A stretch of DNA of 64,000 nt from Pseudobacteriovorax sp. (lineage in GTDB: Bacteria; Bdellovibrionota_B; Oligoflexia; Oligoflexales; Oligoflexaceae). This document shows, in pieces, positions 9,654 to 16,400 of the stretch. The notes beneath the pieces were generated by a model. That model was given only the letters and a program-made list of their open reading frames with translations, made no database searches and had not been told where the DNA came from. Both the position numbers and the translations under genes were made by a program. The DNA lies in contig JABSRP010000013.1 in NCBI GenBank assembly GCA_013215145.1, positions 173,068 to 237,067 of the forward strand. The letters run 5' to 3'. Each line of letters starts with the position of its first letter. Within the stretch, counting starts at the first letter, position 1.

Positions 9654-10457
9654 ATGGAATTTTTTGATTGGATTTACGCTGTAGTTTTAGGGGTTGTTCA
9701 AGGAGTCTCGGAATTTTTACCGATTTCCAGCTCGGCTCACCTCATTGCAGTGTCGTGGTTGTTTAATGGCGTTGCCTTGCCTTTAACCCTAAATATTGGC
9801 CTTCACCTGGGCACAGTTTGCGCAGTCCTATTTTATTTTAGACTAGATTGGGTCCGAATTATTAGGGCTTTTTTTGACTTTGGGCGTACAGAGTCCTATC
9901 GTTTTGAGTTCCGTTGCCTTATACCCGGACTAATTGTTGGAACCATTCCAGCCGGAGTTATTGGGTTGTTATTCAAAGATGATATTGAAGCTATATTTCA
10001 CAATCCGTCATCCCTTATCGCTCCTTTAGCTATCATCGGGATTGTTTTGTGGCTGGTTGATGCAAAATCCCCAAGCAAAAGAACTCTCTCATCTTTGACT
10101 GTCCGGGATGCTTTAATCGTCGGTGTTTTTCAGGCGTGCGCCTTGATTCCCGGCACCTCACGAAGTGGCGCAACAATTACAGGGGCTCGTTTTTTGGGGC
10201 TAAGTCGAGAGGATGCTGCCAGGTTTTCGTTTTTGTTGGGTACGCCTGCAATGCTTGGGGCCGCAGTCTTAGAGAGTTCAAACATTCTTGATAGTCTTAG
10301 TAACCCGGTGTTTTATATTGGTTTTGTGGTTTCTGCTGTCACTGGAATCATCACGATTCATTATTTGCTAAAGTTCGTCAAGCATTTTGGATTTTTGGTT
10401 TTTGCAATTTATCGAATACTCATTGCTCTTATTCTGTATTTCTTGGTATCCACCTAG
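9654..10457 (+). CDS. uppP: Undecaprenyl-diphosphatase UppP (BacA)
   Basis: UppP is an integral membrane phosphatase that recycles undecaprenyl pyrophosphate to the monophosphate carrier used for peptidoglycan and other glycans. Both signature motifs are present: QGVSEFLPISSSAHL near the N terminus and PGTSRSGATITGARFLGL in the second half. About seven to eight hydrophobic helices over 267 residues, normal for the family. It follows ruvB by 21 bases, so it may be read from the same transcript. Confidence 0.95.
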   Translation: MEFFDWIYAVVLGVVQGVSEFLPISSSAHLIAVSWLFNGVALPLTLNIGLHLGTVCAVLFYFRLDWVRIIRAFFDFGRTESYRFEFRCLIPGLIVGTIPAGVIGLLFKDDIEAIFHNPSSLIAPLAIIGIVLWLVDAKSPSKRTLSSLTVRDALIVGVFQACALIPGTSRSGATITGARFLGLSREDAARFSFLLGTPAMLGAAVLESSNILDSLSNPVFYIGFVVSAVTGIITIHYLLKFVKHFGFLVFAIYRILIALILYFLVST

Positions 10458-10490
10458 CTGTGCCGGAAATCCTAGTTTTTGGAGTAAGAG

Positions 10491-10751
10491 TTGCCCGATT
10501 ATATAAGAAAATCGATTTTTACAAAGATTGCCGCCGTTGGTTTTATATACCTAATATTATTAGCAAATTATTGGTTTGGGTCGACGATCTCAGGGGACCC
10601 CGCTCCTGGTTACGTCTATTACATGTTCTATGCTGGTGTATTTGTTGTCTTTTTATCTTTTTTTGGCATTGCTTATTTGGTAGGCCAACGGTTGCTTTCC
10701 TCGTCCGATGTTCGGGATAGTCAAACTGAAGATAAATATGAAGAGCGTTAG
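10491..10751 (+). CDS. Small two-helix membrane protein, unknown
   Basis: 86 residues starting at TTG 10491 with GGAG six bases upstream. The protein has two hydrophobic helices (about 11-31 and 41-66) and a charged C-terminal tail (DVRDSQTEDKYEER). I do not recognise a family. A longer overlapping frame at 10460-10720 lacks a good ribosome-binding site and is not preferred. It lies between uppP and the DHH phosphoesterase gene. Confidence 0.5.
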   Translation: MPDYIRKSIFTKIAAVGFIYLILLANYWFGSTISGDPAPGYVYYMFYAGVFVVFLSFFGIAYLVGQRLLSSSDVRDSQTEDKYEER

Positions 10752-10819
10752 GTCGACTTTGCCTCATAAGCTTAGTTTTTCTGTTTTAAGCTGACTGATA
10801 TACTAAGGGAGAATTGGTT

Positions 10820-12064
10820 GTGCACGGTAAGAAAGGGTCTGCGAGCTTGAGTACTTCCACGGATATGAAAAAAATTAGAGAGAAAGAAGCCGAGTTAATC
10901 AAGCTGAAAAACAAAGTAAAGGCACAAAATTCATCGAAATCAAAAGAACCAAGTGAAGGTGCTGAGTTGGAGAAAGATGTCGAATCAAACACAGCTGCTG
11001 AACCTGAAGATCGTACGTCCCATCTAGTCAAAACTCTTGAGATGGCTCGCGGTAAACGGCTTTTAATTTGTATTAAGGGCTATCCTGATCCTGATAATAT
11101 AGCAACATCATTAGCATTAAGCCACATGTGTTCTGGGTTTGAGATTCAGTCGACTATAGTGCACTTCGATCAGATTTCTCATCATGAGAACAGAGCACTA
11201 GTTAAAAAATTGGATCTCGATATTGAAGAGTATTCTGAGCAATTCGATTACACAAGCTACGATTACTTCGCGATCAATGACTCACAGAATACGGAACTTC
11301 CTATTAAGATTCCTGAAACCTGCGAGCTTCTTGTATTTGTTGACCATCACAAAAAGCTCGGCTCTGTGAAAGGTCACTTTGTCGACATTAGAGAAACTGC
11401 TGGTTCAACCTCGGCAATTTATGGTGAATATCTCACTGATTCGCGTTTTGGTTTTAGCGGTGATTCCATGGAGGGGTCAAGAATTGCAACGGCCCTTATG
11501 CATGGTATTCGCTCGGACACGGACAATTTCGTTAACGCTATGCCGATCGACTATAAAGCCAGTGAATTTCTCTCCAAGTTTGTCGACAAAGACCTTTTGT
11601 CTTTGATTTCGAGACAATCGATTCCTGCAAAAACGATGGATTTGACACAAATTGCGCTACAAAGAAAGGACATTCGAGGAACCTTTATGTTTTCGGGTGT
11701 TGGCTACGTTCGAGAAGAGGATCGAGATGGCATTGGGCAGTGTGCCGATTATCTGCTTAATCGTGAAGGTATTGATACTGTTGTTGTATACGGCGTAGTG
11801 GGAGGGGAGTTTGTAGATGGCTCCCTCCGCACGAAATCTCATGTACTCGATCCTGATAAGTGGATAAAAGATGTGTTTGGTCAGGATCAGCATGGAGTTT
11901 TCTATGGTGGTGGTAGGAAGGATAAGGGCGGCTTTCAGATACCACTTGGAGTATTCGGAAAGTGTTCAGATCGTGAACTTTTGTGGATACTGATCAAAAA
12001 AACCATTGATGAGCTTTTTTATAACAAAATTGGCGTTGAAGATTCGGAAAGCGCTGGTGATTGA
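10820..12064 (+). CDS. DHH-family phosphoesterase (NrnA-like)
   Basis: A predicted metal-dependent phosphoesterase of the DHH superfamily, which includes nanoRNases and pAp phosphatases. After a charged ~75-residue N-terminal extension the catalytic domain shows PDPDNIATSLAL (motif I, usually PDGDA-GS-LAL), NDSQ (motif II), FVDHHKKLG (motif III) and RSDTDNF (motif IV). A C-terminal DHHA1-like part contains the glycine-rich FYGGGRKDKGGFQIPLG. I choose GTG 10820 because AAGGGAG lies about 9 bases upstream; a TTG at 10814 would be too close to it. The gene converges on dtd with a two-base gap. The substrate cannot be read from sequence. Confidence 0.8.
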   Translation: MHGKKGSASLSTSTDMKKIREKEAELIKLKNKVKAQNSSKSKEPSEGAELEKDVESNTAAEPEDRTSHLVKTLEMARGKRLLICIKGYPDPDNIATSLALSHMCSGFEIQSTIVHFDQISHHENRALVKKLDLDIEEYSEQFDYTSYDYFAINDSQNTELPIKIPETCELLVFVDHHKKLGSVKGHFVDIRETAGSTSAIYGEYLTDSRFGFSGDSMEGSRIATALMHGIRSDTDNFVNAMPIDYKASEFLSKFVDKDLLSLISRQSIPAKTMDLTQIALQRKDIRGTFMFSGVGYVREEDRDGIGQCADYLLNREGIDTVVVYGVVGGEFVDGSLRTKSHVLDPDKWIKDVFGQDQHGVFYGGGRKDKGGFQIPLGVFGKCSDRELLWILIKKTIDELFYNKIGVEDSESAGD

Positions 12065-12066
12065 AG

Positions 12067-12519
12067 TTATATAATTTTGGAACTGTCCACGATTAGTGTC
12101 ACGGGACCATCGTTAACAGATGATACCCTCATACTTGCTTGAAACTGCCCAACCTCCACGTGCAAAGCAAATGAGCTCTTGAGCACGTCGACGAAGTCCT
12201 GATATATAGTAGCGGCTTTTTCTGGCCTTTCCGCCTGGTTGAAGCTCGGGCGTCTACCTTTTCTTGCATCCCCATAAAGGGTAAACTGGCTAATAACTAA
12301 AACCTGACCAGCAATATCTTTTACCGAAAGGTTCATTTTTCCATCTTTGTCCGGAAAAATTCTCAGATTTGCTACCTTGTCGGCTACATACATTAAGTCT
12401 TCAGAGCTGTCTCCTTGACAGACTCCTAAATAGACAAGCAGTCCCTGCGAAATACGTCCTATTTCAACCTGCTCGACAGAGACAGCTGCCTCTGAAACCC
12501 TTTGAACGACGGCACGCAA
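12067..12519 (-). CDS. dtd: D-aminoacyl-tRNA deacylase
   Basis: Dtd hydrolyses D-aminoacyl-tRNAs and also glycyl-tRNA-Ala, protecting translation from mischarging. The 150-residue protein begins with the standard MRAVVQRVSEAAVSV and carries both active-site motifs, SQFTLYGD and the Gly-cisPro segment NDGPVTLIVDSS. The length is typical. The gene is single on the minus strand, facing the DHH gene and divergent from gpmI. Confidence 0.95.
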   Translation of the reverse strand: MRAVVQRVSEAAVSVEQVEIGRISQGLLVYLGVCQGDSSEDLMYVADKVANLRIFPDKDGKMNLSVKDIAGQVLVISQFTLYGDARKGRRPSFNQAERPEKAATIYQDFVDVLKSSFALHVEVGQFQASMRVSSVNDGPVTLIVDSSKII

Positions 12520-12611
12520 TTGTTGTCTCCTTTATGGTTTCGATAAATTCTTATAGGCTATTTTGCTTCGGTTAGCTAGGTTATGAAACCAACTAACGTG
12601 TGGAGAGAAAA

Positions 12612-14240
12612 ATGACTAAAAGACGGGTTTTGACGGTAGTTATGGATGGTATCGGTATTCGCGACAGTAGCTATGGCAATGCCTTTGCTTTGGCAAAAAC
12701 ACCAGCATTGGACTGGCTTAAATGCCATTCGTTGTACAGGAACCTCTTTGCACATGGGCCTTTTGTTGGTCTACCCTCTAAGTCAGACATTGGCAATAGT
12801 GAGGTAGGTCATAATGCCTTGGGGGCTGGAAAAGTCTACGACCAAGGAGCCAAACTTGTCGCTAATGCGATCAACTCAGGAGAAATGTTCGAGGGTGATC
12901 CATGGCGTCGTCTAGTAGAGATTTTATCTGGAAATAAAAAGACTCTTCATTTCATTGGTTTATTATCTGATGGAAACGTTCATAGCCATTGCGATCATTT
13001 GTACAAAATGATGCAACGTGCCAAGCAAGACGGTGTTGGTCGCGTTAGAATTCATTGTCTACTTGATGGGCGTGATGTAGGGCCGAAAACCGCTGAGACT
13101 TACATTGAGCAATTAGAAAGTTTCATGAATGAACTCCGCAGCGATTCCTTTGATGTTGCTGTAGCCTCTGGCGGAGGACGTATGACTACGACTATGGATC
13201 GCTATGAAGCAGATTGGTCAATGGTGGAAAGGGGCTGGAACGCTCACGTATTGGGGCAGGCAGAACACGAATTTGATTCAATGGCTGATATGCTTCACCA
13301 CTTTCGGAAAGATACCGAGCTTACGGATCAGAATTTTCCTGCCTTTACCATCAAAAACAAAGGTCAAAAAGGCATAATTGATGGCGATGCAGTAGTCTTG
13401 TGGAATTTTCGAGGAGACAGGGCCATCGAAATATCCAGAGCATTTACCGAAGCAGACTTCGATGGTTTCGATCGGAAGGCTTTTCCATCGGTATTCTTTG
13501 CAGGTATGATGCAATATGACGGTGATCTAAAGATTCCCGAAACCTTTCTCGTCAACCCTCCTAAAATTGAAGGAACGCTCAGCGAGCACCTTATTGGTAG
13601 CGGGTTTCGTCAGTTTGCGTGTAGTGAAACGCAAAAATTTGGCCATGTTACCTACTTTTGGAATGGTAATCGATCGGATTATTTTGACAAGTCCATGGAA
13701 GATTATGTTGAAATACCCTCAGAATTGGGAGGCTTTGATCAGACACCGTGGATGAAAGCTCACGAAATTACTGAAGCCACAATTGCAGCCTTAAGGCGAC
13801 CAGATTTTCAAATTGGCCGAATCAATTATGCAAATGGTGACATGGTCGGGCATACGGGGTCGCTACAAGCCAGTATCGTAGCAGTAGGTGTGGTTGATCT
13901 CCAGATTGCGCGCCTCATAGACGTCTGTCGAAAGACAGATACCATATTGATTGTCACTGCGGATCATGGAAATTGCGATGAGATGTTTGACAGTAAAGCC
14001 GATCCAGATAGTGATTGGTTTGCGGAAACTGATATGGAGTCTTGGCCCTCACCAAAAACATCCCATACCCTCAACCCTGTGCCGTTTTATTTTTACGATC
14101 CCAAGGGTATTGCAGGGTACGAGCTCAACCAAGACCCCGCCTTATCCATTGGTCATGTGGCTGGCACGATAGTCTCTGCGTGTGGAGCGCCTTCATTTGA
14201 TGACTTTCTAGATCCCGTTGTAAGGAGAGCGAAGTCTTGA
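12612..14240 (+). CDS. gpmI: 2,3-bisphosphoglycerate-independent phosphoglycerate mutase
   Basis: GpmI interconverts 3- and 2-phosphoglycerate in glycolysis using two Mn ions and a phosphoserine. Visible motifs: VVMDGIGIRDS, the catalytic-Ser segment SDIGNSEVGHNALGAGK, LLDGRDVGP, NFRGDRAIE, YANGDMVGHTG and TADHGNCDEM (metal ligands). I place the start at ATG 12612 (MTKRRVLTVVMDG) with GGAGAG just upstream; a GTG at 12600 is in frame but has no site. About 542 residues, slightly longer than the usual 510-515. mazG overlaps its stop. Confidence 0.95.
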   Translation: MTKRRVLTVVMDGIGIRDSSYGNAFALAKTPALDWLKCHSLYRNLFAHGPFVGLPSKSDIGNSEVGHNALGAGKVYDQGAKLVANAINSGEMFEGDPWRRLVEILSGNKKTLHFIGLLSDGNVHSHCDHLYKMMQRAKQDGVGRVRIHCLLDGRDVGPKTAETYIEQLESFMNELRSDSFDVAVASGGGRMTTTMDRYEADWSMVERGWNAHVLGQAEHEFDSMADMLHHFRKDTELTDQNFPAFTIKNKGQKGIIDGDAVVLWNFRGDRAIEISRAFTEADFDGFDRKAFPSVFFAGMMQYDGDLKIPETFLVNPPKIEGTLSEHLIGSGFRQFACSETQKFGHVTYFWNGNRSDYFDKSMEDYVEIPSELGGFDQTPWMKAHEITEATIAALRRPDFQIGRINYANGDMVGHTGSLQASIVAVGVVDLQIARLIDVCRKTDTILIVTADHGNCDEMFDSKADPDSDWFAETDMESWPSPKTSHTLNPVPFYFYDPKGIAGYELNQDPALSIGHVAGTIVSACGAPSFDDFLDPVVRRAKS

Positions 14241-15049
14241 CAAAATCGTTGGATGCCTCGTTTGAAAAGTTAGTTGATGTCATTAAAGCTCTTAGGGATC
14301 CTGAATCGGGATGTCCTTGGGACCTAAAGCAAGACTTAAAATCACTTCGCAAATATATGATTGAGGAGGCCTTTGAAGCTGTCGATGCCTTAGGCTCTGA
14401 GTCAGTAGACGATCAAATTGAAGAATTGGGCGATGTTCTGCTTCAGGTTGTTTTAAATGCTCAGATTATATCGGAGACTTCGGAAAACTCGATTTTGCAT
14501 GTGATCGACGGCATTACTAATAAAATGATCCGGCGTCATCCACATGTTTTTTCTGAATCCTCCTCTAATATTTCCGTAGAGGCAGTCAAAGATAACTGGC
14601 AGAGGATTAAAGATAAGGAAAAAGCGGCTAAGGTTGGGACGAAGCAGTCGATGTTTTCTGATCTTGATAAAAATCCAGGTAGCTCCTCTTTAAGGCATGC
14701 CTGTGACATTGGCAAACGATCAAAAACAGTTAGTTTCGATTGGGGTAGTCCTTTTGATGTGCTTGAAAAAGTGAAAGAAGAGATACGCGAACTCGAAGAA
14801 GAGATGGGACAAGATATCATCGAGAACCATCGTGTTTATGAAGAAATGGGAGACTTGCTTTTTGGGGTCAGCCAACTATGTAGGCATTTAAAAATTGAGC
14901 CTGAGACCTGCCTTCACGATGCTAATAAAAAATTTGTCAGACGCTTTCAGAGTATGGAATCTCTAGAGCCTTCGGCTTTTCAGCCGCCTATTCAGCAAGA
15001 GCGTTTAGAGGTGTTGTGGAAGAAGGTCAAAGATAACGAAAAGGCATAG
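14237..15049 (+). CDS. mazG: Nucleoside triphosphate pyrophosphohydrolase MazG
   Basis: MazG hydrolyses (d)NTPs to monophosphates and PPi and is linked to nucleotide-pool sanitation and stress (p)ppGpp control. The tandem-domain form is seen: CPWDLKQDLKSLRKYMIEEA followed by EELGDVLLQVVLNAQI in the first domain, and FDWGSPFDVLEKVKEEI with EEMGDLLFGVSQLCRHL in the second. The start is TTG 14237, overlapping the gpmI TGA by four bases, with AAGGAG nine bases upstream. A strong hairpin follows at 15065-15097. Confidence 0.92.
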   Translation: MTKSLDASFEKLVDVIKALRDPESGCPWDLKQDLKSLRKYMIEEAFEAVDALGSESVDDQIEELGDVLLQVVLNAQIISETSENSILHVIDGITNKMIRRHPHVFSESSSNISVEAVKDNWQRIKDKEKAAKVGTKQSMFSDLDKNPGSSSLRHACDIGKRSKTVSFDWGSPFDVLEKVKEEIRELEEEMGQDIIENHRVYEEMGDLLFGVSQLCRHLKIEPETCLHDANKKFVRRFQSMESLEPSAFQPPIQQERLEVLWKKVKDNEKA

Positions 15050-15064
15050 AGTTGCGCAAAAACT

Positions 15065-15097
15065 AATAGAGCATGTCCCATAAGGGAATGCTCTATT
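15065..15097. terminator. Strong bidirectional hairpin between mazG and rpsT
   Basis: AATAGAGCAT (15065-15074) pairs exactly with ATGCTCTATT (15088-15097); inside, TCCC/GGGA closes a four-base ATAA loop with one bulged G. It sits between the convergent ends of mazG and rpsT, so it can serve both directions, although the T run on the plus strand is short. Confidence 0.75.
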
Positions 15098-15128
15098 TAA
15101 TAATGGTTTCCTAGCTGCCTGATTAGGT

Positions 15129-15398
15129 TCAGTTAGCTAGCTTTTTCTTTAAAGCAGACAGCCTTGCTACCTTACGAGATGCGTTGTTGGAATGAAGAAT
15201 TCCTTTCGCAGCAGCCCGAGAAAGCATGGATTGAGCGTGGACGAAAAGTTTTTCAATTTCCTCGCCTGATGCTTTGCTCTCAGCAGCAACGCGAAAGTTT
15301 TTTACTGCCTTCCGTACGGAAGATAGATATGACTTATTTCGGTCACGGCGGCGAACACTAGTGATCGCTCTCTTCTTTGCTGACTTATGATGTGCCAT
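15129..15398 (-). CDS. rpsT: Small ribosomal subunit protein bS20
   Basis: S20 is a primary 16S rRNA-binding protein of the 30S subunit. The 89-residue, lysine- and arginine-rich protein starts MAHHKSAKKRAITSVRRRDR and has the alanine-rich helical C-terminal half (SRAAAKGILHSNNASRKVARLSALKKKL) typical of the family. It is the last gene of a minus-strand ribosomal block; rpsT is more often a single gene elsewhere on the chromosome. Confidence 0.95.
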   Translation of the reverse strand: MAHHKSAKKRAITSVRRRDRNKSYLSSVRKAVKNFRVAAESKASGEEIEKLFVHAQSMLSRAAAKGILHSNNASRKVARLSALKKKLAN

Positions 15399-15438
15399 GA
15401 TTAACCTCTAACAATGATTTGTATTTGTTCTCTCGCGC

Positions 15439-15543
15439 CTACTTTTTGGCAGCGTCTATTTTTCGTTGGATCCGAGCTTTAAGTTTTCTTCGGGCTCTCA
15501 TCCGTCGAATTTTTCGAGTTTTACGATTATCTCCGCGTCCCAT
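15439..15543 (-). CDS. 34-residue basic protein, candidate small ribosomal protein
   Basis: A short reading frame in the gap between rpmB and rpsT. ATG 15543 has a perfect AGGAG five bases upstream, and the frame ends with TAG at 15441-15439. The product starts MGRGDNRKTRKIRRMRARRK and ends ARIQRKIDAAKK: 34 residues, almost half Arg or Lys, no Cys. The MGRGD start recalls bTHX (Thx) proteins and the Arg/Lys-rich remainder recalls the bS22/COX24-type small-subunit peptides, but I cannot assign either. Its strong ribosome-binding site and place between two ribosomal protein genes support a real gene. Confidence 0.7.
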   Translation of the reverse strand: MGRGDNRKTRKIRRMRARRKLKARIQRKIDAAKK

Positions 15544-15552
15544 GACGACTCC

Positions 15553-15783
15553 TTACTTCAGTTTGACACCGGCTTTGCGTGCGTATGCATCCAAGCCTAG
15601 CTTATCGATTGTGCGGATAGTCGAAGTACAGACCTTCAAGCTAACAAACTTGTTAAGTTCGACTGACCAAAACTTTTTCTTCTGCAAGTTTGGCAAGAAA
15701 CGGTGTTTAGTCTTTATGTTTGAGTGAGAAACTCGGTTTCCGACTAATACTTTCTTTCCGGATAATTCGCATTGTCTAGACAT
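15553..15783 (-). CDS. rpmB: Large ribosomal subunit protein bL28
   Basis: L28 is a 50S subunit protein near the E site. The 76-residue sequence has the family pattern at the N terminus (MSRQCELSGKKVLVGNRVSH), the basic SNIKTKHRFLPNLQKKKFW segment and the STIRTIDKLGLDAYARKAG tail. It stands directly behind rpsR (3 bases) and before the 34-codon gene; pairing with rpsR rather than rpmG is unusual. Confidence 0.95.
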   Translation of the reverse strand: MSRQCELSGKKVLVGNRVSHSNIKTKHRFLPNLQKKKFWSVELNKFVSLKVCTSTIRTIDKLGLDAYARKAGVKLK

Positions 15784-15786
15784 CGT

Positions 15787-16143
15787 TTATTCCTTTCCTT
15801 CCGGCTTGCCAGCAGGAGCGTCTGATCGATCTGATGGACGATTTACTTTCCGTGCAGTTCCGATCGCTGAAGTGGCGATGGCAGACATCTCTGTTGCGAA
15901 GTTTCTCTCTTGCCTGTGAGCTAGTGAGAAAGGAAGCAATGCCAAATATCGAGCTCTTTTGACAGAAGTACAGATAGCTCGTTGTTGACTAGCAGTCGCA
16001 CCTGAAATGCGTCGTGGGATGATTTTGCCGCGATCTGTAACGAAACGACGTAAAACCTCAGGGTTTTTGTAGTCAATTTCGATAGTTGGGTCTAACGTTC
16101 GTTTGCGGCGAAACAAAAGTCTCTTTTTTCTTTTCGCAACCAT
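15787..16143 (-). CDS. rpsR: Small ribosomal subunit protein bS18 with C-terminal extension
   Basis: S18 binds the 30S platform with S6. The core (about residues 1-82) is typical: [35 protein letters not shown] and [13 protein letters not shown]. The protein is 118 residues, about 35-40 longer than the usual 75-80, because of an unusual tail rich in Ala, Ser, Arg and ending in Lys/Glu. The ATG at 16143 has GGAGG five bases upstream. It is the first gene of the rpsR-rpmB-orf34-rpsT unit; rpsF, its usual partner, is absent. Confidence 0.93.
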   Translation of the reverse strand: MVAKRKKRLLFRRKRTLDPTIEIDYKNPEVLRRFVTDRGKIIPRRISGATASQQRAICTSVKRARYLALLPFSLAHRQERNFATEMSAIATSAIGTARKVNRPSDRSDAPAGKPEGKE

Positions 16144-16400
16144 GAAGCCTCCAGTTTGCGATCTACTCCCCTTAGGGTACTATCCAGTCTAAATCTCTCC
16201 AGAACTGGGTATGGGACAGTAGCTTAATAAGCCAATAACAGCAAGTTGTTTAAATCCGTACACCAAATAAGTCCTCCACCAGAGGCTATCGAGTGGTATA
16301 TATCGCTTCTAAAGGCAATTTTGGCGCTACGGATCTAACTAGTCGCCTAAGAGATTAACTGATAGAACAGTCTTCGGTTATAGGCAAGGATTTTTTACCT
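16144..16400. other. Divergent intergenic region rpsR/priA
   Basis: 257 bases between the divergent rpsR and priA genes. It must hold at least the promoter of the ribosomal block, but I could not pick convincing -35/-10 pairs, and I see no RNA gene or repeat. Confidence 0.4.

Noticed and set aside
10460..10720. Frame overlapping the small membrane protein at 10491
   Set aside because: Poor ribosome-binding site and Cys/Trp-rich implausible product; the 10491 frame has a good site and membrane helices.
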